Part shown: positions 18,923-27,534 of the stretch, piece after piece
How the letters are laid out: every line of letters begins with the position of its first letter
Numbering within the stretch: the stretch's first letter is position 1
Source of the DNA: Roseibium aggregatum
Lineage (GTDB): Bacteria > Pseudomonadota > Alphaproteobacteria > Rhizobiales > Stappiaceae
Assembly (NCBI RefSeq): GCF_014692675.1
Contig: NZ_JABFCZ010000016.1
Span: 62,001 to 126,000 of the forward strand
DNA length: 64,000 nucleotides
Direction: 5' to 3'
Translations under genes and position numbers: made by a program
The notes under the pieces: model-generated
The model's input: only the letters and a program-made list of their open reading frames with translations
Databases searched by the model: none
Told to the model about the DNA's origin: nothing

Positions 18923-19516
18923 TTAGCCCACGAACAGGGACAGTCCGAGAACGGCGGTAACCGCCCCGAGGGACCGGACGACCAGCCTGCCTTTTTGCGT
19001 ATCGGCCCCCAAAGCCGAACCGACGCCCCAGCCGATCGCAATCCCGGATGCGTGAAGCAGAGCCGTTGCCAGGGCAAAGCCCGCCGCATAGCTCAATTCG
19101 TCGGCCGTGCCGATTTCAGCGCCATGGGCATGGCCGTGGAACAGGGCGAAGACGCTGACGATGGCGGCACTTGGAATAACCGGCAGGCGGACCGCCATGG
19201 CGACCAGCAAGCCGAGCGCGACCACCGAAGCCATGATTGCCGGCTCGACGAAGGGCAGCGGAACGCCTGCCATGGACAGGCCGAAACCGGCGAGCATGGT
19301 CGCGACGAAGGCCGACGGGATCAGCCACACGGACCGGCCGCCGTTCTGGAACGCCCACAGGCCGACGGCGACCATGACCAGGATATGATCCAGTCCGAAA
19401 AGCGGATGGGAAATGCCGGTGGCAAACGAGCCGTGCTCGGCCGGGTTCAGGTGGGCAAAGGCCGGTGAACTGGCCAGAACAAGGCCGGCGGCCAGGAAGA
19501 GAGAACGAAATTTCAT
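18923..19516 (-). CDS. HupE/UreJ family membrane protein (putative Ni/Co permease)
   Basis: 197 aa from the ATG at 19516, which has AGAGGATC upstream. A cleavable signal peptide ends near ASSPAFAHLNP. About six helices follow. The family motif HPLFGLDHILVMVAVGLWA and the His-rich FALFHGHAHGAE segment indicate metal handling. HupE/UreJ proteins are secondary nickel or cobalt permeases for hydrogenase and urease maturation. No hydrogenase, urease or cobalamin riboswitch is visible nearby, so the metal and client are open. A longer in-frame start at 19681 would place basic residues before the signal peptide and is unlikely. Confidence 0.88.
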   Translation of the reverse strand: MKFRSLFLAAGLVLASSPAFAHLNPAEHGSFATGISHPLFGLDHILVMVAVGLWAFQNGGRSVWLIPSAFVATMLAGFGLSMAGVPLPFVEPAIMASVVALGLLVAMAVRLPVIPSAAIVSVFALFHGHAHGAEIGTADELSYAAGFALATALLHASGIAIGWGVGSALGADTQKGRLVVRSLGAVTAVLGLSLFVG

Positions 19517-19655
19517 CGATTGATCCTCTGATTGAGTCGATCCGGCACCCCGGAACGGATCGTGCCTTTCCTCAGAGAACCGCTGGCGCAGCAGCCTGTC
19601 AATTCTGACAGGGCATTCGCCTGTTGATGGACGGGAGGAAAGCCGATGCCGCATG

Positions 19656-19685
19656 CAAAAAAGGGCGCGCCCGTGGGGCACGCCC
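19656..19685 (-). terminator. Rho-independent terminator of the cell-wall hydrolase gene
   Basis: A 9-bp stem (GGGCGCGCC at 19663-19671 with GGCACGCCC at 19677-19685), followed on the minus strand by TTTTTTG. It separates the leftward hydrolase transcript from hupE. Confidence 0.85.
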
Positions 19686-19711
19686 GCTTCAGGTTTGCCG
19701 GTTGGGTCCGG

Positions 19712-20956
19712 CTATTTCCAACTGCCGCCGTAGGTCTTGTAGAAGATGTGATCGCCGATCTGGCCGCGTTTGACCATGGCCCTGGCCCAGCGGGGCTTCA
19801 CATAGGTCGCATGGTAATGGGTCGAGGCATCGACCATCTTCAGGTACCGCTTGCCGCCAATGACGTCCTTGGCGATCCGTTCGGCGGTTTGCCATGCGCC
19901 GGGTTGTGAGATCCTGTCCGCAAGGCCGTCGCAAGCGAAGGAGAACTGGCAGCGGTTGCGCCTGTTCTTGTTCTGGTAGACCACGCCGCAGATCGTGTCC
20001 GGATAGGCCGGGTTCTTGACCCGGTTCAACACCACCTGGCCGACCGCCACCTGGCCGTCTTCGCTTTCACCGCGCGCTTCGAAATAGATTGCTTCCGCCA
20101 GACAGCGCTCCTGCTTCGGCTCCCAGACGGACTGGGGCAGGGGGCGCTGGGCCCACCAGTGCGGGTTTTCCGGATCTTCCGGCGGCGGCATGTCCTGTTC
20201 GTATTTTGCCGCTCCGAACAGCGCGTTGAACGGTTCCTTGGTGTCCTGGACGGATTCAGGCGCGTATGCCGAGACAAGCGAGAAGCTGGCGGCCGCCGCA
20301 TTGCGGGCCATCATGATCTTCTGCAGATCGATCGGGGCGCCGGTCTTGCCGGGCGTCGTCTTGCCGTCGGCGCTTGCAACCGAATGGGATTTGCCGAGCG
20401 GCTGAGGTTTGACGAAAGCCACACGCGGAAGGCCGGCTTTCTTCTCGCCGTCGATCAGGCTCGGCATGGCAAAGACCGTACCGGACGCCTGTTCGACCAT
20501 CTGCCGGTCCGGGGCCATCGTGATCAGCCGGTCGGCCTTTGCGGACCTGTTGACCCGGAGAATGTCGGGCAGTTCGGTCGGCCGTGTGTCGCGGACGATG
20601 TCGTCCAGGCCGCCGATGGTCGTTCCCTTGCTGTCGTCGAGACCCGAGGCCAGCTTGAACTGGGGGCCGGAAGCGGGGGCAGGCGGCCGGATGGTCTTCA
20701 GGGACAGGGTCGGCTTCAGGTTTGTTATGAAATTCGCCGGCTCAAGCGCCATGGTCCAGCGGGGCGCTTCCGCCTTTTCCGCCGCGATCAGCGCGATGAT
20801 GTCCTGTTCGCCGGTTGCCGTGGTCAGGAAGGCGAAGGCGAACGTACCGGCGATCGCGAGATGCTTCAGCCGCCGCCAGGACATGCGGCTTGCGCGTTTT
20901 CTATGAACAACCGGGGAAGAAGACCGCCCGTTGGGGCGGTAAGGACGGCCAGACAT
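19712..20956 (-). CDS. SleB-type cell-wall hydrolase (Hydrolase_2 domain)
   Basis: 414 aa. A basic N-terminus and a hydrophobic segment (about 31-47, LAIAGTFAFAFLTTATG) suggest export or membrane anchoring. About 220 residues of low-complexity linker follow. The C-terminal domain (about 285-414) carries LAEAIYFEARGES, GQVAVGQVVLNRV and CQFSFACDG, the catalytic Glu-containing core of SleB/CwlJ peptidoglycan lytic enzymes. In non-sporulating alphaproteobacteria these act in wall remodelling. Monocistronic, with its own terminator. Confidence 0.9.
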   Translation of the reverse strand: MSGRPYRPNGRSSSPVVHRKRASRMSWRRLKHLAIAGTFAFAFLTTATGEQDIIALIAAEKAEAPRWTMALEPANFITNLKPTLSLKTIRPPAPASGPQFKLASGLDDSKGTTIGGLDDIVRDTRPTELPDILRVNRSAKADRLITMAPDRQMVEQASGTVFAMPSLIDGEKKAGLPRVAFVKPQPLGKSHSVASADGKTTPGKTGAPIDLQKIMMARNAAAASFSLVSAYAPESVQDTKEPFNALFGAAKYEQDMPPPEDPENPHWWAQRPLPQSVWEPKQERCLAEAIYFEARGESEDGQVAVGQVVLNRVKNPAYPDTICGVVYQNKNRRNRCQFSFACDGLADRISQPGAWQTAERIAKDVIGGKRYLKMVDASTHYHATYVKPRWARAMVKRGQIGDHIFYKTYGGSWK

Positions 20957-21143
20957 ACGCAGCCAACTCCAACTCGTTACGCGTGTCCGACCTGCGCGGA
21001 CTGGAACTCACTAACAGGGGGTAAAAACCCATCTTGAGATTGAGATTGGCCGCTTAACCTTGAAAGACCGTTAATGGCGCCGAAAATCGCGGAAATTCGC
21101 GCCGGGCCTTCGTAGAGTTGACAGTTTATGGTTAAGAATAAGC

Positions 21144-22127
21144 CTAGCGCCCGCCGACACGAAGACCAAGGGCGGGGCGTTCGGTCAGGATTTCGTGCCG
21201 GAAACGGAACAGGGCGGCAGGCCGTCCGCCGGTGGCCGTGGAGGTCGCTCCCGTCGGCTCGACCAGATTGGCGTTTTCCACCAGCCGGCGGAAATTCTGC
21301 TTGTGCAGGTGCCGTCCCGAGATCGCTTCCACGGATCTCTGCAGGTCGGTGAGGGTAAAGGTTTCCGGCATCAGCTCGAACACCACCGGCCGGTACTTGA
21401 GCTTGGCGCGCAGTCTCGAGATCGCGGTCGCCAGCACCCTTCGGTGATCGAACCGCATCGGACGTCCGAACGCCGGCAGGGTGTCCCGGTTCCGGGCGGC
21501 GCGCCTGCCGTCGTGCAGCGCTTCAGGGACGAGACCCGCCTCGTACAGAAGCTCATAGCGGTCCAGCGTGCGCTCTTCGTCCCAGACCGTCGGATCGCTG
21601 CCGAAGGCAAGACGCAATCGTTCCGGACGGCTCAGCGCCCGTGCCGGCGTATCTTTCGGCGGCGGCTCCTTGGCCCACTCCTGAAGGGCCGGGAGAATTT
21701 CGGTGTCGAGCAGTGCGGGCCTGCCGTCGCGCCAGTCCTCCCAGGGGAAATAGTCGTACCAGGAGCGCCAGGCGGAGTGGTGCCGTGCCAGCATCTTTTC
21801 CGAATCCGGCGTCTGCCGGGTCAGCGCCAGGTAGCCGACAGAGACCATATGGGGCCCGGCATCGCCCATATGCCGGTGGCGGCCCCGGTCGCCGAAGGTA
21901 TAGAGCTGTTCGATATATCCGAGACGAAGGGCGGTCTGTTCCTCCACCCAGGTCCTCAGGCCGATTTCGAACGTGCGGTGATGCAGCGGGTCGAACGGGC
22001 CGAACGGCAGGCTGTCCGGCTCCTGTCCCTCCGGGTCGTTGACTTCGACGATCTGGGGCATGCCGGACGAAACGGCAACGATGACGGCATTGAGTCCGAT
22101 TTCGATCGCTGCTTTCTGGTCTGGCAT
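21144..22127 (-). CDS. nadQ: Nudix-related transcriptional regulator (COG4111, probable NadQ)
   Basis: 327 aa. Residues 1-165 form a Nudix-like ligand domain whose Nudix box is degenerate (RTWVEEQTALRLGYIEQLY), as in NrtR-type regulators. Residues about 250-310 form the NrtR winged helix (FTLTDLQRSVEAISGRHLHK, NFRRLV, GRPAALFRF). Alphaproteobacterial members are known as regulators of NAD biosynthesis. The nadABC operon 2.3 kb away carries a strong palindrome before nadA, which supports that role. Last gene of a leftward run from ygfZ, with GGGAGA before the start. No palindrome is seen upstream of this gene. Confidence 0.85.
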   Translation of the reverse strand: MPDQKAAIEIGLNAVIVAVSSGMPQIVEVNDPEGQEPDSLPFGPFDPLHHRTFEIGLRTWVEEQTALRLGYIEQLYTFGDRGRHRHMGDAGPHMVSVGYLALTRQTPDSEKMLARHHSAWRSWYDYFPWEDWRDGRPALLDTEILPALQEWAKEPPPKDTPARALSRPERLRLAFGSDPTVWDEERTLDRYELLYEAGLVPEALHDGRRAARNRDTLPAFGRPMRFDHRRVLATAISRLRAKLKYRPVVFELMPETFTLTDLQRSVEAISGRHLHKQNFRRLVENANLVEPTGATSTATGGRPAALFRFRHEILTERPALGLRVGGR

Positions 22128-22159
22128 TCGGTCTCCCGGCGTCGTGCGAACGGTGTCGT

Positions 22160-22666
22160 TCAGTCCATGGGCATCACGAAAGGCGTGCCTTCGAAGGCCG
22201 AGGCGCCGCGCCCGATCTCCCGGATCGCGTCGATCATCCGTCCGTCCCGGTTCAGGATCTTGTCAGCCATGGCGACCAGGCGGCTGTTCGGCGTTGCCGA
22301 GGGCGCGCGCTCCCGCAGGCGGGCGGCAAGGCCGTATTCGTCTGCCTCCGGATTGAGGGCACAGGCGGTGATATAGGCGCCGGCGGTAGAGCGGCTGATC
22401 CCGGCCCAGCAGTGGATGACCAGGGGGGCTTCACGGTCCCAGCCCCGGACGAAGTCCAGGAGACGGACCACATGGACCTCGGCCGGCGGCGTCAGTCCTT
22501 CAACCGCGTCGACAATGTCATTGAAGCCCAGGAACAGGTGCCGGTCTGCCGCGATCCCCGGAGGGGTCGGGACCGGCGTGTCCGCGTTGATCAGGGTGAC
22601 GAGATGGGTTGCGCCTGTCTTTTCGACGGTTTCGGGAAGGCGCGAGAGCGAGCACACATGGAGCAT
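22160..22666 (-). CDS. Dual-specificity/tyrosine protein phosphatase-like protein
   Basis: 168 aa cytoplasmic protein with the complete HCx5R phosphatase loop in VIHCWAGISRSTAGAY (about residues 83-98). A candidate general-acid aspartate lies upstream in the GFNDIVDAV region. Members act on phosphotyrosine or other phosphoesters; the substrate is unknown. It lies 61 bases after the HD hydrolase gene and 32 bases before the Nudix regulator gene, all leftward, so likely co-transcribed. Confidence 0.88.
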   Translation of the reverse strand: MLHVCSLSRLPETVEKTGATHLVTLINADTPVPTPPGIAADRHLFLGFNDIVDAVEGLTPPAEVHVVRLLDFVRGWDREAPLVIHCWAGISRSTAGAYITACALNPEADEYGLAARLRERAPSATPNSRLVAMADKILNRDGRMIDAIREIGRGASAFEGTPFVMPMD

Positions 22667-22727
22667 GGCGATCCATTGATTTGTTCTTTGGGCGAATCGT
22701 ACCTGTCTCGGCGAGCAAGGTCACCCG

Positions 22728-23402
22728 TCAGGCTGTCTTCTTTTTCCTGTTGTTCCCATTTTTAGCATTTGCGTCCGCTGCCCGCAGCGCTTCGATCTCC
22801 TCGAAACGCTCAAGAAACAGCTTCTGCGCCCTGGCGACGGGCATGGGGGAAAGACCCAGTCCGGCCTCCTTGCCGCCTTCCGGCGTGAAGCCGCGGGGGC
22901 GGCCGAAGATCCTGGCAGCCTCGTTTTCATCGAAGCCGGCCAGTTCGATCGCCTCATAGTAGGCGCAGATGATGTCTGCTCGCTTGGCGATTTTCTTGAT
23001 GGCCTGGGGCAGCTCTGCCGGCAGGCCGAAGCGCAGGTGGATCGCCGCTTGCAAGCGGTTCTCGACCGCCTTGTAGGCGCCGCCCATGACCGCCTTGAAA
23101 GGCGAGATCATGTCGCCGATCACATATTCGGGCGCATCGTGCAAGAGAACCGCCTGGCGCCAGTCGGGCGTGAGGTCCGGCTTCAGCTTCAGGGCGATGT
23201 CTTCCACGATCAGGGAATGTTCGGCGACCGAAAAGGCATGTTGGCCCCGTGTCTGGCCGTTCCAGCGGGCAACGCGGGCAAGACCGTGGGCGATATCCGA
23301 AATCTCCACGTCGAGGGGCGATGGGTCCAGAAGGTCGAGCCGGCGGCCCGACAACATCCTCTGCCAGGCTCTGGGAGGGGCGTCCGGTCGGTCTGCGGCC
23401 AT
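22728..23402 (-). CDS. HD-domain phosphohydrolase (YfbR-like)
   Basis: 224 aa. Metal-binding HD-domain elements appear in order: QHAFSVAEHSLIVEDI (His), VLLHDAPEYVIGDMISP (His-Asp) and a later Asp in KRADIICAYYEAIE. This matches the YfbR-type group that hydrolyses deoxynucleoside monophosphates. The C-terminal 25 residues are Lys/Asn-rich and probably disordered. It starts 24 bases after the ygfZ stop on the same strand. Substrate inferred from family only. Confidence 0.88.
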   Translation of the reverse strand: MAADRPDAPPRAWQRMLSGRRLDLLDPSPLDVEISDIAHGLARVARWNGQTRGQHAFSVAEHSLIVEDIALKLKPDLTPDWRQAVLLHDAPEYVIGDMISPFKAVMGGAYKAVENRLQAAIHLRFGLPAELPQAIKKIAKRADIICAYYEAIELAGFDENEAARIFGRPRGFTPEGGKEAGLGLSPMPVARAQKLFLERFEEIEALRAADANAKNGNNRKKKTA

Positions 23403-23426
23403 GAAAGATCTTCCCTGGAAACGGTG

Positions 23427-24320
23427 TCAGTCGTCCCCGGCGGCATCCTCCGGCCATCCGAAGCCTGCCCAGTCGGGCAGAGCCAGTGTGACCTCGTTCG
23501 AACCGCAATGGAACGGGGTGCCGTTCTTAAGCGCGGCGGCCGCCTTGTCAAGACGGACGAGGGCCAGCCCCTGAGTCCCGCCGGTGCCTCGGGCAACAGA
23601 GCCGAGCGTGCCCATCACCTTGCCGTCCGCGGTGATCTCGGTGCCTGGAGCGGGCAGGTCCGCCTCGCTTGAGACCCGGATGATCCGCTTGCGCGCGGTG
23701 CCGCGGTGGTGAACGCGGGAGACCACCTCCTGTCCGACGTAGCAGCCCTTGGAAAAGGACACCCCGCCGAGCTGGTCCATGTCCGCGTCATGGGGAAACA
23801 CGTCCGAATAGGCGAAATCGGCAAGGCCTTCCGGGACGCCGAGCGCGATCCGGTGGGCGGCATAATCGGCTTCTGCAAAACCGCCGGCCTCAAGTGCCGG
23901 TTTGACGGCCTCGGGCTCGCCGATGACACGCCAGCCGAGGGCGGCCAGCCGGGGGTCTTCGGCCCGAACGCCGGGCAGATCTTTCGGCGGCGCGCCGTTC
24001 CAGCAGGCGAAGACGCCAAGGTCCGAGCTTGCATCCACGACCTCGACCTTGGAGCGCAGCCTGTAGAAGGTGAGCCGCTTGGCAAGATCGGCCAACGTCT
24101 CTGCAGGCGTGTCCAGCAGATAACTGTCACCGTCCTTCAGGATCAGGAAATCGAACAGGATCTTGCCCTGCGGCGTCAGCAGCGCGCCGTAGCCTGCTCC
24201 GCGGTTGTCGATCTCCTCCATATCGGCGGTGATCAGATTCTGCAGGAAATGATGGGCGTCGGGGCCGGAGACACGGATCACGCCGCGGTTCGGCAGGATG
24301 GCAAACTGCGGTTTCGTCAT
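23427..24320 (-). CDS. ygfZ: YgfZ/GcvT-like folate-binding protein
   Basis: 297 aa from the ATG at 24320 (AGGA nine bases upstream); a longer in-frame start at 24431 lacks support. A tetrahydrofolate-dependent factor for assembly and repair of certain Fe-S enzymes. The signature KGCYVGQE, with its conserved cysteine, is near residues 188-195. The N-terminal GcvT-like fold includes LTPQGKILFDFLI. It heads a leftward group with HD hydrolase, phosphatase and nadQ. A functional link to the Fe-S enzyme NadA is tempting but unproven. Confidence 0.94.
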   Translation of the reverse strand: MTKPQFAILPNRGVIRVSGPDAHHFLQNLITADMEEIDNRGAGYGALLTPQGKILFDFLILKDGDSYLLDTPAETLADLAKRLTFYRLRSKVEVVDASSDLGVFACWNGAPPKDLPGVRAEDPRLAALGWRVIGEPEAVKPALEAGGFAEADYAAHRIALGVPEGLADFAYSDVFPHDADMDQLGGVSFSKGCYVGQEVVSRVHHRGTARKRIIRVSSEADLPAPGTEITADGKVMGTLGSVARGTGGTQGLALVRLDKAAAALKNGTPFHCGSNEVTLALPDWAGFGWPEDAAGDD

Positions 24321-24481
24321 CGGGCGGCGTCCTGTCTGAAAATCTCTATCTCTAATGGGAGATAGTCGCCGGAACGAAACTGGGCAAGACCGGAAAAGCG
24401 GTCTGTCCAACACTGGTCCTTGGCCGTTCAAGCGCGTATAAGCCCGGTCAGAACATGTTGGCTGCTTCAGGAGACCCGAAA

Positions 24482-25816
24482 TTGACCGAGACCTATGACC
24501 TGATCCTCAAGGGCGGAACCGTGGTCAATCAGGACGGCGAGGGCGTTCGCGATGTCGCCATCCGCGGTAACCGGATCGCCGGTCTCGGGAGTTTCGACAA
24601 GGCGCAGGCGGGCGAGACCGTCGATTGCACCGGCCTTCACATCCTGCCCGGCGTGATCGACAGCCAGGTGCATTTCCGCGAGCCGGGACTGGATCACAAG
24701 GAAGACCTGGAATCGGGATCGCGCGCGGCCGTCATGGGCGGGGTCACGGCGGTCTTCGAGATGCCGAACACCAATCCGCTGACGATCACCGAGGCGGCGC
24801 TCGCCGACAAGGTGAAGCGCGGCCATCACCGCATGCATTGCGATTTCGCCTTCTGGGTCGGCGGCACGCGGGAAAATGTCGACGAGATCCCGGATCTGGA
24901 GCGCCTGCCGGGTGCGGCCGGCATCAAGATGTTCATGGGATCCTCGACCGGCGATCTTCTGGTGGAAGACGATGCCGGCGTTCGTGCGGTCCTTGCCAAG
25001 ACCCGCCGGCGCACGGCGTTTCATTCCGAGGACGAATACCGGCTGCGCGACCGCATGGGCCTGCGGGTGGAAAACGATCCGACCTCCCATCCGGTCTGGC
25101 GCGACGAGATTGCGGCTCTCCAGTGCACCCAGCGTCTGGTCCGGATCGCCCGCGAGGTCGGTGCGAAGATCCACATCCTGCATCTGTCCACGGCGGAAGA
25201 GGTCGACTTCCTGATCGACCACAAGGACATCGCCTCGATCGAGGTGACGCCGCATCACCTCACCCTGACCGACGAGGCCTACAAGACCCTCGGCACGCTG
25301 GTACAGATGAACCCGCCGGTTCGCGCAGCGCGCCACGGGGAACGCCTGTGGTGGGGCCTGGAGCAGGGCATTCTGGACATCTTCGGCTCCGACCACGCGC
25401 CGCATCTTCTGGAAGAAAAGCAGAAGCCCTATCCCGCGTCGCCGTCGGGCATGACCGGTGTGCAGACGCTGGTGCCGATCATGCTCGATCATGTGAATGC
25501 GGGGCGCCTGAGCCTTACCCGGTTCGTGGACATGACGAGCGCCGGGCCGGCGCGCCTGTTCCAGACGGCGCTCAAGGGCCGGATCGCTGTCGGCTATGAT
25601 GCCGACTTCACCATCGTCGACATGAAGAAGCGCGAAACCATCCGCAATGAATGGACCGCCTCCAAATGCGGCTGGACGCCCTATGACGGCAAGGAGGTTA
25701 CCGGCTGGCCGGTCGGAACCTTCGTGCGCGGTACGAAGGTCATGTGGGACGGTGACCTGACCACGCCGTCAACCGGCGAAGCCGTTCTCTTCCAGGACGG
25801 GCTGCCGCGCGGCTGA
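24482..25816 (+). CDS. Dihydroorotase-like amidohydrolase (class I)
   Basis: 444 aa from the TTG at 24482, which has AGGAG exactly eight bases upstream; the ATG at 24455 gives nine more residues but has no such site. Hydrolyses cyclic amides; the probable reaction is carbamoyl-aspartate to dihydroorotate in pyrimidine synthesis. Visible: PGVIDSQVHFREPG, where the usual HxH metal pair reads Gln-x-His; AGIKMFMGS with a candidate carboxylated Lys; HILHLST; EVTPHH; and FGSDHAPH. The Q-x-H variant is, from memory, common in rhizobial homologues. Allantoinase or hydantoinase activity cannot be excluded. Its 3' end overlaps the convergent DUF2061 gene by 48 bases. Confidence 0.85.
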   Translation: MTETYDLILKGGTVVNQDGEGVRDVAIRGNRIAGLGSFDKAQAGETVDCTGLHILPGVIDSQVHFREPGLDHKEDLESGSRAAVMGGVTAVFEMPNTNPLTITEAALADKVKRGHHRMHCDFAFWVGGTRENVDEIPDLERLPGAAGIKMFMGSSTGDLLVEDDAGVRAVLAKTRRRTAFHSEDEYRLRDRMGLRVENDPTSHPVWRDEIAALQCTQRLVRIAREVGAKIHILHLSTAEEVDFLIDHKDIASIEVTPHHLTLTDEAYKTLGTLVQMNPPVRAARHGERLWWGLEQGILDIFGSDHAPHLLEEKQKPYPASPSGMTGVQTLVPIMLDHVNAGRLSLTRFVDMTSAGPARLFQTALKGRIAVGYDADFTIVDMKKRETIRNEWTASKCGWTPYDGKEVTGWPVGTFVRGTKVMWDGDLTTPSTGEAVLFQDGLPRG

Positions 25817-26053
25817 TACGGCGGCCGGGGTTTCGGAACGGGACGAAAGGGCCGGGTGCCGGCCCCACCGGACCGCATTCCAGATTTTCTCGTGCACCAG
25901 GTAGAACACGAAACCGGATGCCGAGGCGCTTATCGCGATCGACAGCGCGCCGGTGAGCGATCCGGTTTGCGGATAGCTCAGCGCGGTCATGGTCAGGATG
26001 CCGAGCCCCTGCCATGTGGCGGCCTTAACGACCGTGCGCACCATCGTTTCCAT
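25769..26053 (-). CDS. DUF2061 small membrane protein
   Basis: 94 aa from the ATG at 26053. The core METMVRTVVKAATWQGLGIL...GFVFYLVHEKIWNAVRWGR is the DUF2061 domain, with two membrane helices and a conserved HEKIWN. Function unknown; members often sit near sulphur or redox genes, which I do not see here. The last 25 residues lie over the 3' end of the convergent amidohydrolase gene. AAGGGA is 11 bases upstream of the start. Confidence 0.8.
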   Translation of the reverse strand: METMVRTVVKAATWQGLGILTMTALSYPQTGSLTGALSIAISASASGFVFYLVHEKIWNAVRWGRHPALSSRSETPAAVSAARQPVLEENGFAG

Positions 26054-26078
26054 CGCGTGTCGAGTCCCTTGCCTGATC

Positions 26079-26090
26079 TGCATCGATGCA
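26079..26090. promoter_or_regulatory. 12-bp perfect palindrome between DUF2061 and XRE regulator genes
   Basis: TGCATCGATGCA is self-complementary and lies 25 bases above the DUF2061 start and 100 bases above the divergent XRE gene. It could be an operator for the XRE protein. A pair of direct TTATCTC repeats lies closer to the XRE start (26145-26170). Confidence 0.35.
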
Positions 26091-26191
26091 CAGAGGAATA
26101 ACCGCGCGAGCCCAACCACGGGAATTCTGAACATTCGCAACATATTATCTCTTCTGTTGAAATTTATCTCCACTTGGTGAAAAATATCATC

Positions 26192-27028
26192 ATGGACAAG
26201 AGGCAGCGTGCGGAGACCTTCCGGCAACGGCTCGAGGAAGGCATGACGAGGCGGGACATGAGCCGCAGCGCGCTCGCGCGCGCCTGCGGTGTTGACCGCT
26301 CGACCATCGCCCAGTTGCTGGCCGAAGGCGAGGGACGCCTGCCGAACGCGCACCTGGCAGCCGAATGCGCCTCCGCGCTGTCGGTCAGTGCCGACTGGCT
26401 GCTGGGCCTGACCGAGCGCAGCGAGACGACGGCGGATCTTCTGGAATCCTCCTTCCGTATCACGGACGCCGAACGCACCTTCGCGGACACGCGGATCGAC
26501 GAATGGCACCGCGAAGCGGCCGGTTACAAGATCCGCCATGTTCCCGCGACCCTGCCGGATATCCTGAAGACGAACGCGGTTTTCGAGTTCGAATACGCCG
26601 CCTTCCGGGACAAGACGCCCGAACAGGCGATCTCCTCCATGCGCGACAAGTCGGAATGGCTGCGCCGGCCGGGATCCGACTACGAGATCTGCTGTTCACG
26701 GGAATTGATGGAATCCCTGGCCCGCGGCGAGGGCTACTGGCGCGGTCTTCCGGAGGCGGCGCGCAAGGAGCAGATTGAGCATATCGCCCGCTATTGCCGC
26801 GACAATTACCCCTCGCTCCGGCTCTATCTTTATGACACCAAGGTGGTGTTCTCCGCGCCCCTCACGATCTTCGGACCGCTGCTGGCCGTCGTTTATATCG
26901 GCAAGCACTATCTGATTTTCCGGGAAACCCGCCAGATCCGGGCCCTGACCGATCATTTTGACCAGCTGGTCCGGGATTCCGACACCGACGCCAGATCGGT
27001 CGCGGATATCGTGGAAGCAATGATCTGA
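26192..27028 (+). CDS. XRE-family transcriptional regulator with C-terminal effector-like domain
   Basis: 278 aa from the ATG at 26192; an in-frame TTG at 26174 is possible. N-terminal helix-turn-helix about residues 15-75 (SRSALARACGVDRSTIAQLL, then VSADWLLGL). The remaining 200 residues contain HVPATLPDILKTNAVFEFEY, which recalls the segment following the HTH in actinobacterial DUF5753 regulators. A region with YLYDTKVVFSAPLTIFGP and AVVYIGKHYLIFRE looks like a ligand-sensing fold. Target unknown. Divergent from the DUF2061 gene, which it may control. Confidence 0.8.
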   Translation: MDKRQRAETFRQRLEEGMTRRDMSRSALARACGVDRSTIAQLLAEGEGRLPNAHLAAECASALSVSADWLLGLTERSETTADLLESSFRITDAERTFADTRIDEWHREAAGYKIRHVPATLPDILKTNAVFEFEYAAFRDKTPEQAISSMRDKSEWLRRPGSDYEICCSRELMESLARGEGYWRGLPEAARKEQIEHIARYCRDNYPSLRLYLYDTKVVFSAPLTIFGPLLAVVYIGKHYLIFRETRQIRALTDHFDQLVRDSDTDARSVADIVEAMI

Positions 27029-27179
27029 GCCGGTAAGAGGCTTAATAGTGTTGCTTTGCGGGCACGCCTGACGAGCGGATTGCCATTTCCGAGCCAAAAC
27101 AAACAGCTGTGATGTTTATTACAGTTTCCCATGCGGCATTATGGGAGGCTTGGATCAGGACGAGGTTTGCTCACGAATT

Positions 27180-27446
27180 TAGGTCGTAAACTCATAAATG
27201 AGGCTGGAATGGCACCGCAACGGCAAAGAGCTGCAAGGAGAGACGCGAGAAGCGGGCTTTATGCCCGGTTGAGCGGTTCGACGCAGCAGATCTAAGCCGT
27301 TTCGGCGTCCCTTCGGGATATGGCCGATTTGCCCGGCTACAGCGTTGCAAGTTCTGGAAAACCGGACGGTTTCCTGCGAACTTGCGCCTTGTATCCGAAC
27401 AAATCGGCTCATACCATTTCAGTCTCATTTATGAGTTTACGACCTA
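27180..27446. mobile_element. MITE-like element with 34-bp terminal inverted repeats
   Basis: The left end (27179-27212, beginning TTAGGTCGTAAACTCATAAA) is the reverse complement of the right end (27414-27447) with 2 mismatches in 34. The ends start GGTCG at 27182 and finish CGACC at 27444, both flanked by TA, as expected for IS630/Tc1-type TA target duplication. The 265-base body has no intact transposase. It lies between the XRE gene and the L,D-transpeptidase gene. It may be an internally deleted IS copy mobilised in trans. Confidence 0.8.
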
Positions 27447-27534
27447 ATAACCTTATCTCATAACGTAAAATACACACGTCGCCTTTAAAAGTTCGTTCGG
27501 GCTTTTAAGAGTTTTGCGTAAGAGGGCTCAAGGG

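Noticed and set aside
19517..19655. Cobalamin or Ni/Co riboswitch above hupE
   Set aside because: I looked for conserved B12-box and NiCo-type cores and found none.
27179..27412. 77-codon leftward frame inside the MITE-like element
   Set aside because: It terminates inside the inverted repeats and has no transposase motif; likely non-coding.
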